Assembly (NCBI GenBank): GCA_005883575.1
Contig: VBFH01000040.1
Location: forward strand, 1-43,260
Length of the DNA stretch: 43,260 nt
Origin: Chloroflexota bacterium
GTDB taxonomy: Bacteria; Chloroflexota; Dormibacteria; Dormibacterales; Dormibacteraceae
Direction of reading: 5' to 3'
The notes under the pieces are model-generated. The model saw only the letters and a list, made by a program, of their open reading frames with translations. It ran no database searches and was not told the origin of the DNA. This document shows positions 32,172-41,309 of the stretch, piece by piece. The stretch's first letter is position 1; each line of letters opens with the position of its first letter. The position numbers and the translations under genes are program-made.

Positions 32172-33042
32172 CCCATAGACCTGAGTAGAAGGCGGCCGCC
32201 GCCGAACCTGACGATCAGCACGGCGAGGAACAGGAGGTGGCCCGCCATCACCGCGAGCTGTGGGTGGATCTGCGCACCCAACGTCTGAGCGACACCGAGC
32301 GCGATTCCCCCGACGAGCGTGCCCCATAGCGAGCCCATGCCGCCAATCACGACCGCCTCGAAAGCGAAGATCAGCTGCGTCGGGCCGCTGACCGGGTCGA
32401 AAACGGACCTGATGCCGAGGAAAAGGCCACCAAGCGCGGCGATGCCCACCGCGATCGCCGTAGCGCGCGCGTACACCGCGTGGCTGTCGATGCCCACAAG
32501 CTCGGCCGCGTCGGCGTCCTCGGCGGTCGCGCGCATCATCCAGCCCACGCGCGTCTTGGAGAGAAACAGCTGCAGCCCGCCAAAGACGATCACCGCGACC
32601 ACCAGCACGAGCAGGCCGAGCGCGGAGACCGAGAGACCGCTCGTCACCTGCCAGCTCGCGGTCGTCACGCTCCCGGCGCTGCCGCCCAGCGAGTGCACAT
32701 CTGGCGAGAACCCGAGCTGGAGGAGGTTCTGGATCACGATCGAGAGGCCAAAGGTCGCGAGCAGTGGAGTCAGGATTCCCGCCTTGAGGCTGCGCTCCAG
32801 AACGATGGCCTGCAGGACGTAGCCCAACACGATCATCACGGGCAGCGCCACCGCGAACGCGACGAAGGCCGAGGCGCCGGTGTGCTCGACGATGACGAAG
32901 ATCACGTACGCGCCGAGCACCGCCAGGTCGCCGTGCGCCAGGTTGATGATCCTCATCACGCCGAACATGAGCGAGAGCCCGCACGCAAGCACCGCATAGA
33001 AGGCGCCGAGAAAGATGCCCTGGAGGACCGCGTTGACGATGG

Positions 33043-33046
<4 letters not shown>
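32168..33046 (-). CDS. livH: Branched-chain amino acid-type ABC transporter permease (LivH-like)
   Basis: A 292-residue permease of the LivH branch. GAFYAVLACGLSLMFGVMRI followed by NLAHGD near the N terminus is the family hallmark, and TRVGWMMRATAEDADAAELVGI is the coupling loop. The start is TTG 33046, overlapping the livF stop (TTGA); the longer frame from 33760 is antisense to the livF reading frame. It pairs with LivM. Confidence 0.9.
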
Positions 33047-33746
<700 letters not shown>

Positions 33747-33750
<4 letters not shown>

Positions 33751-34472
33751 GCCTTCCCACCGAGGTAGGCGTCGATCACGGCGGCCTGTGCGACCACGGT
33801 GGACGGAGGTCCCTCGGCGATCACCCGTCCCGCGTCCATGCAAACGAGGCGGCCGACCACCTGGAGGAGAACGTGAACGATGTGCTCGATCCACAGCACG
33901 GCGATGCCGCGGTCGCGAAGGCCGGCCACCATCTCGACCAGCGCGGCCGACTCGGCGTCGGTCAGGCCACCCCCGATCTCATCGAGAAGCAGGACGGCCG
34001 GCTCGACCGCGAGCGCGCGCGCCAGCTCCAGACGCTTGCGCTGCATAAGGCCAAGACCCTCGGCCCGACGGTTGGCGACATGGGTGAGGCTGCACTGGTC
34101 GAGAACTTGCAGGCAGAGCTCGTACGCGTCCGGGCCTTGCTTTCCGCCGCCCGACGTCGCCGCCACCAGGACGTTCTCGAAGACCGTCATGCCGACGAAT
34201 GGCCGTGGCACCTGATGCGTCCGCGCGATGCCGAGCTTGCATCGCTCGGCCGCGCTCTTCTGGGTGACGTCGCGGTCGCGGAACGTGACGCTGCCGGAGT
34301 CGGGCGCAAGCGCGCCGGAAAGCACGTTCAAGAGAGTTGTCTTACCCGCGCCATTGGGCCCGACGATGCCGACGACCTCACCTTGCGTCAGCTTGAGGCT
34401 GACACCCTCCAGCACCGCCAGCGCGCCGAAGCGTTTCCGGACGTCGACCGCGGCGAGGACCGCCGCCTCCAC
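33747..34472 (-). CDS. livG: ABC transporter ATP-binding protein (LivG-like)
   Basis: A 241-residue ATPase. Walker A GPNGAGKT (38-45), ARTHQVPRPFVGMTVFENV (Q-loop region), Walker B AVLLLDEIGGGL and the switch histidine in WIEHIVHVL are present. The signature motif is degenerate, GLGLMQRKRLELARALA in place of LSGGQ; some LivG relatives also lack the canonical form, so activity is still likely. It follows the binding-protein gene by 3 bases and overlaps livF. Confidence 0.88.
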
Positions 34473-34475
34473 TGC

Positions 34476-35789
34476 CTAGCCCGGGTAGGGCTGCAGGGTC
34501 GAGGCGATCGGCACGTTCGTGTCGGCGGAGTTCTCGCAGATCACGAAGTCGATCGGCCACTTGGAGACGCCCTGCTTCCACTGCCCGCCGATGATCGGCG
34601 TGCTCACCACCTGCGGCACCGGCACTCCCGCGAACGAGACCGGCTTCGACCAGTCGAGGTTGCCCACCGGGGTCTCGACTTTGAGCGTCTTCATCGCCTC
34701 GATGATTTTTGAGCGGTCTTTCGGCGCGCCGCTTGCGGTCAGCGCGGCGGCGGCGACGTCGAACAGCGAGAGGCTTGCTCCCAGCTGCTGGTTCCATTGC
34801 TTGCCGCTGGTCGACTCATAGCCGTCGCCAAGCTGCTTGCTGGTGACGCCGGTCAGCGAGGACTTGTATGGCCACGTCGGCGCCCAGTACACACCAGAGG
34901 CAAGCCCATTGCCGTGTGGAGCTACCGCCGTCACCTGCGAAGGAAAAAGGCCCGTCTTCGCGATCTGACCGATCTTCACGTGCTTCGTGTACCCCTGCTG
35001 CGCGGCCTGGTTCCAGAACGTGGTGAAGTCCGGCGGGATGGGGAAGGTATTGAAGATCTGGCAGTCCTCGCGAATGAACCGCTGGATCTGGACCGTGTAG
35101 TCGTTGGTCCCGTCCTCGTACGGACCGGGATCGACGATCTGGTAACCGGCGTTCTTGAGCAGCGGTCCGAGCGCAGCTCGGATCGCGTTTCCGTCAGCAT
35201 CGTTCGGCCACATGACGGCGACCTTTTTGTTGGTCGTCACCTGCGGCCAGAGGTGCGTGTACGCGAGAAAGAACTGCTCGACGCCGAAGCAGTAGTGGAA
35301 CGTCGACTTGTACGGCGAGGGCTGGCCGGGCTTGGCGCCGCGGCCGAGATACCACGCCTCCCAGGGCACCACCGTGGAGATGCAGGGAACGCCCGCCGCT
35401 TCGCACGCGTCGGAAACCGGGTTCACGGTCTCAGGTGTGGAGGTCGCGAGCATGAGGTCGACCTTTTGAGTCTGGATCAGCTCGTTGGCGACCTGCGCTC
35501 CCACCGAGGGCGTCGATTGCCCGTCGCGGTTGACGATCTCGACCAAGTAGTTGGTACCGCCGATCGACAGCCCTTTCTTGAAGGCGCTCCGCGCCAACCC
35601 GAGCACATACGCGTCTGGTTCGCCGAATCCTGATGCCGGGCCCGTGATGGGGCTGACGAAGCCGATCTTGATCGTGCCCGACGATGTCGACGTGGTCGAG
35701 GCAAGGCAGGACTCAAGCACACCGGGGACAGTCAGGCCTCCGAGGACAAGGCCGGTGGTCTTGAGCATCTCGCGACGTGTGATTGACAA
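34476..35789 (-). CDS. Liv-type ABC transporter substrate-binding protein (Tat lipoprotein)
   Basis: A 437-residue periplasmic-binding protein of the Peripla_BP_6/LivK fold. The N terminus TRREMLKTTGLVLGG is a twin-arginine signal, followed by a lipobox-like LESC with C28, so it is probably exported folded and lipid-anchored. The mature domain starts TIKIGFVSPITGPASGFGE, as in amino acid and aromatic acid binders. Two-lobe features such as VDLMLATSTPETVNPVSDACE are present. The start is TTG 35789, with GGAGG (35800-35796, minus) 6 bases upstream. It is the first gene of the importer operon, divergent from pcaHG, which suggests an aromatic substrate. Confidence 0.88.
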   Translation of the reverse strand: MSITRREMLKTTGLVLGGLTVPGVLESCLASTTSTSSGTIKIGFVSPITGPASGFGEPDAYVLGLARSAFKKGLSIGGTNYLVEIVNRDGQSTPSVGAQVANELIQTQKVDLMLATSTPETVNPVSDACEAAGVPCISTVVPWEAWYLGRGAKPGQPSPYKSTFHYCFGVEQFFLAYTHLWPQVTTNKKVAVMWPNDADGNAIRAALGPLLKNAGYQIVDPGPYEDGTNDYTVQIQRFIREDCQIFNTFPIPPDFTTFWNQAAQQGYTKHVKIGQIAKTGLFPSQVTAVAPHGNGLASGVYWAPTWPYKSSLTGVTSKQLGDGYESTSGKQWNQQLGASLSLFDVAAAALTASGAPKDRSKIIEAMKTLKVETPVGNLDWSKPVSFAGVPVPQVVSTPIIGGQWKQGVSKWPIDFVICENSADTNVPIASTLQPYPG

Positions 35790-35847
35790 GTGACACCTCC
35801 CCTTGTGTGAGAAGTGCGCCCTGCGCCGCGCCCGGCGTGAGGCGGCT

Positions 35848-35899
35848 GGAGCGCAATTGCTCCGTGTACCGACTATCGGAGTTTGCGCCGGTTCATAAT
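35848..35899. promoter_or_regulatory. Divergent promoter region between the binding-protein gene and pcaH
   Basis: The 124-base gap contains the dyad GGAGC (35848-35852) / GCTCC (35859-35863) with a 6-base centre, a possible regulator site. CATAAT at 35894-35899 is a likely -10 for pcaH, giving a start about 8 bases before GTG 35914; no good -35 is seen. Assignment to the MarR gene at 30746 is inference. Confidence 0.4.
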
Positions 35900-35913
35900 C
35901 CTCGTCAAGGGCT

Positions 35914-36597
35914 GTGGACGACCTCGAGTACGAGCCGCCCTACCTCTATCCGGAGTACCGCTCCACCGAGCGGCGCGCGCCCAAGCAAGAATTGGTCAAG
36001 CTTCCGGACGAGTGGTTTCATCGCGCCCGCGGGCCCGCATTCGGGCGCATCCCGGTAGGGCCGGACGACGCCGACCTGACGCGCCAGCATGCGGGCGAGC
36101 CGCTCGGCGAGCGGATCATCATCACGGGCCGGGTCATCGACTCCGACGGGCGGGCGGTGCGCAGCACTTTGATCGAGATCTGGCAGGCGAACGCGGCCGG
36201 ACGGTACGTCGACCCGGTCGACGATCACCCCGCGCCACTGGACCCGAACTTCACAGGCGCTGGACGATGTCTCACGGATGACGATGGTGTGTATCGCTTC
36301 GTCACGGTCAAGCCGGGCGCGTACCCGTGGCGCAATCATGCCAACGCGTGGCGACCGGCCCACGTGCATTTCTCACTGTTCGGGCCGTCGCTGGCGAGCC
36401 GGCTAGTCACGCAGATGTACTTCGCCGGCGACCCGTTGATCCCTTTCGATCCGATCCTCAACTCGATTCCCGATCCTCGCGGTCGCCAGCTGCTGTGGTC
36501 GAGGTTCGACCTCGAGACGACGGTGCCGGAGTGGGCGCTGGGCTATCGATGGGACATCGTCTTACGTGGTCGCGACGCGACGCCCGTGGAGCCGTGA
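35914..36597 (+). CDS. pcaH: Protocatechuate 3,4-dioxygenase beta subunit (intradiol dioxygenase)
   Basis: A 227-residue iron(III) intradiol dioxygenase, beta type. The four iron ligands are in place: Y98 (NAAGRY), Y137 (GAYPW), H150 and H152 (RPAHVHFS); the spacing matches the known PcaH ligands (Tyr, then +39, +52, +54). It cleaves the ring of protocatechuate to beta-carboxy-cis,cis-muconate with PcaG. The N-terminal EYEPPYLYPEYRSTERRAP is a typical PcaH extension. Start GTG 35914 follows a CATAAT box by 14 bases. The stop overlaps pcaG (GTGA). No further ketoadipate genes are in the window. Confidence 0.9.
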   Translation: MDDLEYEPPYLYPEYRSTERRAPKQELVKLPDEWFHRARGPAFGRIPVGPDDADLTRQHAGEPLGERIIITGRVIDSDGRAVRSTLIEIWQANAAGRYVDPVDDHPAPLDPNFTGAGRCLTDDDGVYRFVTVKPGAYPWRNHANAWRPAHVHFSLFGPSLASRLVTQMYFAGDPLIPFDPILNSIPDPRGRQLLWSRFDLETTVPEWALGYRWDIVLRGRDATPVEP

Positions 36598-37007
36598 CGC
36601 CCACCCCATCGCAGACCGTTGGGCCCTTTTTCGGCTTCGCGTTGCGGCGGGTCGATGACGGCGACGGAATTCCGGTCGAAGGTCAGGTGCTGGACGGCGC
36701 GGGTGAGCCAGTCGTGGATGCGCTCATCGAAGCGTGGCGCGAGGGTGATTTCGCGCGCTGCCGCACCGATGACGAGGGGGCATTTCGTTTCACCGCCCGC
36801 AAGAGGCGGTTCCTCAACATCACGGTCTTCGCGCGTGGGCTGCTCCGACATCTCAATACGCGGATGTACTTTCCCGGCGAACAAGATGCCATCCTCGAGA
36901 TGGTCGACCCAGGGCGCCGGCACACGTTGGTCGCGAGGCCCGACGGCGAGGTTCTGCGCTTCGACATCAGGCTACAAGGCCCAGAGGAAACGGTTTTCTT
37001 CGTCTAG
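36594..37007 (+). CDS. pcaG: Protocatechuate 3,4-dioxygenase alpha subunit, compact form
   Basis: The alpha subunit of protocatechuate 3,4-dioxygenase, 137 residues and thus notably shorter than the usual 180-200. TPSQTVGPFFGFALRR opens the protein, followed by GQVLDGAGEPVVDALIEAWR and the family end VFARGLLRHLNTRMYFPGE. Loops that normally lie between the ALIEAWR strand and the FARGLL strand are missing, including most of the region corresponding to the inactive iron site. The catalytic iron is in PcaH, so a trimmed alpha subunit can still be functional. Start GTG 36594 is coupled to pcaH by GTGA; the frame open from 36327 is not family-like upstream. Confidence 0.85.
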   Translation: MTPTPSQTVGPFFGFALRRVDDGDGIPVEGQVLDGAGEPVVDALIEAWREGDFARCRTDDEGAFRFTARKRRFLNITVFARGLLRHLNTRMYFPGEQDAILEMVDPGRRHTLVARPDGEVLRFDIRLQGPEETVFFV

Positions 37008-37068
37008 CGTCGTCTGAATCTATAGAAATCTGAGCGCCACTCCGTGGTTTCCTGAGATTCTTTAACCT

Positions 37069-37647
37069 ATGGGCGTGCGGAGCTGGCTGAGTCTGGACGA
37101 AGCTGCCAGGAGGCTGAGCGTCCACCCGGCGACGCTGCGCGAGTGGGCCGACAAGGGGCGCATCCGGACGTTTCGGACGCCCGGCGGGCACCGGCGGTTC
37201 AGCGAGTCGGACATCCTCGAGCTTGGCGCGCACGCGAAGCCGGACCTATCGCTGCTCATGCATGCGACCGTCGGCCAGGCGCGAATCGCGACCAGTGGGG
37301 GGCGGCTCGCTTCTCAGACGTGGTACGCGCGCTTCGACGACGCGGCCAAGCAGCGCCACCGCGAGCTGGGCATGGAGCTGGTGCAGATGCTCGTCGCCTT
37401 TCTCGCAGACGCGGAGCGGGATTGGAGCTCGGAGATCAAACAGGTCGGCGGACGCTACGCAGAGTTGGCGCGGGAGGCGGGCCTTTCGCTGGGCGACGCG
37501 ATGCGCGCCTTCCATCTCTTCGAGGGAATAGTTCGGTCGAGTGTCAGCGAGCTTGGAGCGGCGAAGGTCGGGAGTTCGGACCTCGAGGAAAACGTCGGCT
37601 GGTTTTTGAATGAGGTGAGGGTGGCGATGGTGGAGGCATTTTCGTGA
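37069..37647 (+). CDS. MerR/excisionase-type HTH protein with helical C-terminal domain
   Basis: A 192-residue protein. Residues about 5-50, LSLDEAARRLSVHPATLREW followed by GRIRTFRTPGGHRRFSESDI, form an HTH_17/MerR DNA-binding domain as in BldC-like proteins. The remainder (about 75-190) is helical and rich in charged residues (MELVQMLVAFLADAERDW; AMRAFHLFEGIVRSSVSEL), resembling the N-terminal regions of RsbR-like or other sensor proteins, but I cannot assign a family. ATG 37069 has no ribosome site. Its stop overlaps the membrane-protein start (GTGA), so the two are coupled and probably function together. Confidence 0.8.
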   Translation: MGVRSWLSLDEAARRLSVHPATLREWADKGRIRTFRTPGGHRRFSESDILELGAHAKPDLSLLMHATVGQARIATSGGRLASQTWYARFDDAAKQRHRELGMELVQMLVAFLADAERDWSSEIKQVGGRYAELAREAGLSLGDAMRAFHLFEGIVRSSVSELGAAKVGSSDLEENVGWFLNEVRVAMVEAFS

Positions 37648-38651
37648 GCGCGTTGAATGTCGTCCTGCCGCTGGGTTCGTCGGTGCTGAGCTTCATTTTT
37701 GCGGTGATGGTGCTGGACCAGTGGTGGCAGAGGCGCCACAGCTTTCAGCTCGTCTGGGGAATCGGCTTGCTGTGGTACGGGCTCAGTGCCGGCACCGAGT
37801 TCATGGGCAGCGCGTTCGGATGGAATGAACCGCTCTACCGCATGTGGTACCTGACCGGCGCCTTCTTCGTCGCGGCGTATCTGGGCGCGGGCACGATCTA
37901 CCTGCTGTCGAAGTCACGCTTTGGCTACTTTGCGGGCGCGACGATCCTAGTAGGCGGCCTGCTCTCGTTCCTGTTCAGCCGCTCGAGCCTGTACCCAGGC
38001 TCCTCGGGAGCGGGCACGGCCGCATTCGCGATCGCTCTGGTCGGAGGGGTAGCGGTCATCATTGCGACCGCGACGCGTCGTGCATTGGCGGCGCACATCG
38101 CGATGGGGGTGCTGGCCGTCGGCTCCCTTGCGGTCGCATACATGGTGCTTGGCGCCCATCTCGCTGCTCCGGGCTGGGCGGTCGATCCACACACGCACGT
38201 TCCGGTCGGCTCTGCGTTTCCAGGCTACGTGCGCGTCTTGACTGGACCGTTCAACATCGCCGGCGCGCTGTGCCTTGTCTTCGGCGCGATCTACTCCGCG
38301 TACGTGTACATGCCCAAGAAACGGGTGCTTCCGGCCCGCCTCGCGATACTGGCCGTCACCGTGAACTTCGTCGCCTCGCTCCCCGGAGCGGTGGTCGCAT
38401 TGATCCACGGCAAGCTCAACTCGCGCGTGCCGGCGACCATCCTGATCGCGATCGGCGCGTTCATCCCGGGCCTGACGAGTGGGCTCAACCGGTTCGGCGT
38501 GACGTGGTCGTTTTTCCTCGGCGAGTTCGTCGGCCTGGTCTTGATCTTCGTCGGGTTCCTGGTCAGCGAGGAGGTGTTTCGCAACGTTCGCATCGGGACG
38601 ACGCTGTGGTCGCGCTCGTCATCGGCGTCACTCGAACGTGAGGTCGGTTGA
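37644..38651 (+). CDS. Polytopic membrane protein of unknown function
   Basis: A 335-residue protein with about nine hydrophobic segments (for example 8-26, 36-52, 70-90, 97-110, 125-143, 152-170, 207-230, 240-260, 270-282, 293-318). No transporter or enzyme signature is recognised. The conserved-looking parts are QLVWGIGLLWYGLSAGTEFM and YRMWYLTGAFFVAAYLGAGT. Start GTG 37644 is in a 4-base overlap with the HTH gene, so a regulator/membrane sensor pair is plausible. The 3' end overlaps the convergent OsmC gene by 24 bases. Confidence 0.75.
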   Translation: MSALNVVLPLGSSVLSFIFAVMVLDQWWQRRHSFQLVWGIGLLWYGLSAGTEFMGSAFGWNEPLYRMWYLTGAFFVAAYLGAGTIYLLSKSRFGYFAGATILVGGLLSFLFSRSSLYPGSSGAGTAAFAIALVGGVAVIIATATRRALAAHIAMGVLAVGSLAVAYMVLGAHLAAPGWAVDPHTHVPVGSAFPGYVRVLTGPFNIAGALCLVFGAIYSAYVYMPKKRVLPARLAILAVTVNFVASLPGAVVALIHGKLNSRVPATILIAIGAFIPGLTSGLNRFGVTWSFFLGEFVGLVLIFVGFLVSEEVFRNVRIGTTLWSRSSSASLEREVG

Positions 38652-39092
38652 GATCTCGATCGCTTTCTCGATGCTCTTCGCCACAGGGCAGCGTGACGCG
38701 TGGTGCGAATGTGCGCGTTCGGCGGCTTCGCGCTTGTCTCCGGGACAGTCTCTGAGCGTGTAATGGACGCTGATCTTCTTGATCACCAGGACCTTGTCCT
38801 CGAGATAGATCTCACCTTCGGCTTCTGAGGTAAGCCTCCCGTCGGTCGCGTCAATCCCGCGCGCTTCCAGCGCGCCACCAAGGGTCCCGGTGAGTCAACC
38901 CGCGGCGGCGGCCACGACGTAGTCGAGGGTCGTGGCCTGGTCGGGATACTGGCCGGGAGCTGTTCCGTAGTGCTCCCGCACCGCGCCGTGGGTGCCGAAG
39001 GTGATCGGCTCGGTTTCAACGGGAAGGTAAGCCTGGCGGATGGGGCCGCGCTCACGCACGATCCTCACTCGAGAGACGTAGGTCGGCTCCAT
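38628..39092 (-). CDS. OsmC-family peroxiredoxin-like protein with in-frame TGA at the peroxidatic cysteine position (candidate selenoprotein)
   Basis: One continuous frame of 154 codons from ATG 39092 to TGA 38628-38630, interrupted only by TGA at codon 66 (38895-38897). Before it is TLDYVVAAAAG and after it LTGTLGGALEARGI, the helix that holds the peroxidatic cysteine in OsmC/Ohr proteins, so the TGA replaces exactly that cysteine. The second family cysteine is C135 in SRCPVAKSIEKA. Reading through with selenocysteine gives a normal-length OsmC protein; these reduce organic hydroperoxides. A 6-bp GC hairpin 25 nt downstream has SECIS features. The alternative is a pseudogene made by a single TGC-to-TGA change. 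No other disruption is seen in the 88 codons after the TGA, which favours function. Confidence 0.75.
38859..38897 (-). promoter_or_regulatory. Candidate bacterial SECIS element after the OsmC TGA codon
   Basis: On the minus strand, the TGA (38897-38895) is followed by 19 bases and then GCGCGC (38875-38870), loop TGGAA (38869-38865), GCGCGC (38864-38859). The apical loop begins 25 nt after the TGA and has G as its second base; bacterial SECIS hairpins usually lie 16-37 nt after the UGA with a G in the first two loop positions. CACC and GGTG in the lead-in could add a small lower helix. The GC-rich genome means chance stems occur, so this is suggestive only. Confidence 0.55.
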
Positions 39093-39160
39093 GAGACCGA
39101 GGTTACAGCCTGCCTGCGACGATGCGTCCAGGGCTCTGGTCGGGCCTGGCTAGCTTGCGA

Positions 39161-40291
39161 TTACGAGCCGAGAGAATTGACCGACAGCCCCGAGTCGACG
39201 GGAGCAGTTCCCGGGTCATGCGGGACGCCAACAGTCGTGGTACCTGAGCAGGTGCCGCCGTGGCCGTCGGAGGCGGTAAACGAGACCTGGTAGACACGTC
39301 CGTCGCCGAGTCCGCTGCGCTCCGCGCGCAGCATGACCGTGTTCGATGATCCACCAGGAGTGGCGTCGGGGCTCGAGTCACCGTCACCCAGCCCGTCGGT
39401 CGGCTCATTTTGAGTTACGCCGGTGATCGTGATCGTGACCGCATCGCCGTCCGGATCGGTGGCACCCACCAATCCCACTTGTCGCAGTTGGTGGTTGGCG
39501 GGCCACAGGATGCTCGAATCAGCATGAATCTGAGAGCAATCGGGTGCTTGGTTGGGGGCGAAAGTTATGGTCACGTTCAGCTCGGTGGTGTCGTAGGAGA
39601 TATCGCCGGCCGCCCCTGGGTCGACGACAAAATAAAGCGAGTCGCCCGCGCCGACGCTTGCCTGAAGGCCACTCGGAAAGGTGGCGCTTCCACCATTGGA
39701 TATAGACCCCGACGCGATGGTGACGGTGCCAGAGTCGACGAACCAGCGAATTCCATCGCCGCCGTTGGCGTCATCGTCCGCAACGCCACCATCGATCTGG
39801 ACGATGCCCGAAACGGGACTCTTCCAGCCGACGATCGCCATCTGCGGACTCCACTCGTGCATGAAGACGCTTCCTTGGGGAATCGTGAGTGTGCAGTCGG
39901 TCTGCGGGACAGACGTCGTATTGACGCCGACGAACGGTAGGCCCGGGGCGCAGGCGGATTGATTGTCGCTGTACCAGGCGGCCACGCCGGTGATCGCGGC
40001 AAAGTTAGCGGTGAAGTGCGGCAGCAGGGTGTAGTTGCCGTCATGCGCAAAGCTGGAGCTTTGCAAGAAACTCCATACGCCAGAGTTTCCATGGCTGTCA
40101 GGCGCTGGATTGGCAGTCGGATTTGCGGCAAAGTCGGTGGCAAGGTTCCAGGTTTCAGGGGCTTGTGCCCGGCTTTCGATGCGAGTTAGTGAGAATGCCA
40201 CCATGGCAAGGAGAACCGCGGCGAGGCTAACCAAGCCGACACGTCGAAGCACAGGTCGCTCGCTGACCGTGCTAGAACCCATTCCACCCAT
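39161..40291 (-). CDS. Secreted protein of unknown function with Asp-rich C-terminal domain
   Basis: A 376-residue exported protein. The signal peptide covers about 1-43 (arginines, then a hydrophobic core VSLAAVLLAMVAFSL, cleavage after RAQA). The middle region is beta-rich with four cysteines. From about residue 255, LWPANHQLRQVGLVGATDPD followed by ITGVTQNEPTDGLGDGD is a motif seen in many secreted repeat proteins of bacteria, with likely calcium-binding acidic residues, and it ends in a Fn3-like strand pattern (YQVSFTASDGHGGTCSG). No enzyme motif is visible. ATG 40291 is taken; ATG 40282 is equally possible. Confidence 0.75.
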   Translation of the reverse strand: MGGMGSSTVSERPVLRRVGLVSLAAVLLAMVAFSLTRIESRAQAPETWNLATDFAANPTANPAPDSHGNSGVWSFLQSSSFAHDGNYTLLPHFTANFAAITGVAAWYSDNQSACAPGLPFVGVNTTSVPQTDCTLTIPQGSVFMHEWSPQMAIVGWKSPVSGIVQIDGGVADDDANGGDGIRWFVDSGTVTIASGSISNGGSATFPSGLQASVGAGDSLYFVVDPGAAGDISYDTTELNVTITFAPNQAPDCSQIHADSSILWPANHQLRQVGLVGATDPDGDAVTITITGVTQNEPTDGLGDGDSSPDATPGGSSNTVMLRAERSGLGDGRVYQVSFTASDGHGGTCSGTTTVGVPHDPGTAPVDSGLSVNSLGS

Positions 40292-41309
40292 TCGGCCCTC
40301 TCCGCTGCCAAGACCTTAGCGATGGTCTCTGGCAGCAGCCACAGGATGCTATCCGCCGCAAGAGTGACATGTCAATGCATCGGCGAATTGAGGCCAGCCG
40401 GGGGACCCGACTTCGGCCTGGCGACGATGCTCTTCTACGTCGCCTGGCGCACGCTCCAGGCAGCAGCCATTGCGCCTGGCCGCCTTGATGGACGCATACC
40501 AGGAGATCGGTGCGGACGGTGGGTTTGCTGAAGAGCCGGGCTGTAGCAATCCCCGGCGGGGTCTGGACGCCCTCCGACTGATCTCGACATCAAGTCGATC
40601 GCAGCGGCGTGGATCTCGCCGGTGTTCGAGTTGTGTATGTCTGCATCATCCAGATCGGCTTCAAGCTCGATGTGGGGCGCCTGGCGGACGTTCGGGCCCC
40701 GACGCTCCTTCTACTTGGCGGTTCCAGTCCGCTCGCGATGCGAGATGGCACCGAGGCGATCGCAGGAGCCTTGCCGAACGCGGGTTATCCTCGCCGCGTG
40801 CGGGCGTTGATCTCCCGATACCGCGAAACCGCGATGCTCCTTGCCGTGCTGGCCGGGCTCTTCTTCGTCGTCGGCAGGGAATCTCGCGTTGGGGGCGGTG
40901 ACCCTCGCCAACTACCAGGGGAGGCCTGGAGGAGCGCTTCGAGGTGCTCGGCAGCCGGCGCCGAAAGATTGCTTTTCGAACGCGTCCTCGAGCAGCGCTC
41001 GCTGCTCCGACACGTGGAGGCCGCGATACCGGGGGCCCAAATTACCGTGGTTCGACTTCGTGCTCCCCTTCAGGTGATCGAGAAGCGTGTCTCGATCGTG
41101 AGACTGACATTCGGTCGATTGGCATATCCGGGCTGCGCGCTGGCTAACGGCCCCGGATGGACAAAAAGGGCTATCAAAGGTCGCCTTGTGGACAACGGCG
41201 ATGACCGCGACGCTGTTCGGACCGCCTCGACGAACTCGATAGGTCCGTTCTAGCGCGATGATGGGTGTCGGGGTTCGTCTGCCTCTGCAGGCGACCCGAA
41301 GGAGGACCC
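40292..41309. other. About 1 kb without an intact gene; decayed coding remnants
   Basis: No frame here has a convincing complete protein. Recognisable scraps on the plus strand: VRAPTLLLLGGSSPLAMRD (40699-40755), typical of the last part of an alpha/beta hydrolase; SRYRETAMLLAVLAGLFFVV (about 40813-40872), like the N terminus of a sugar ABC permease; and AIPGAQITVVRLRAPLQVIE (about 41026-41085), like a small P-loop kinase segment. They lie in one frame, but do not form a known protein. A 23-base sequence at 40621-40643 recurs inverted at 41785-41807. Confidence 0.55.
40678..40782 (+). pseudogene. Alpha/beta hydrolase C-terminal remnant
   Basis: RLADVRAPTLLLLGGSSPLA continues as MRDGTEAIAGALPNA and matches the strand-loop before the catalytic aspartate of alpha/beta hydrolases, but the usual aspartate is replaced and neither the nucleophile elbow nor the histidine region is present around it. 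It is a fragment. Confidence 0.5.

Noticed and set aside
33751-33894. Extended LivF frame
   Set aside because: Arginine- and proline-rich shadow of livG; the LivF N terminus begins at ATG 33750.
38783-39055. A 90-codon minus-strand frame over the OsmC gene
   Set aside because: It is an out-of-frame shadow; the OsmC motifs lie in the frame from 39092 that passes through the TGA.
40609-41253. A 214-codon frame as a real gene
   Set aside because: It joins unrelated fragments (hydrolase-like, permease-like, kinase-like) with no ribosome site and no single family; treated as decayed DNA.
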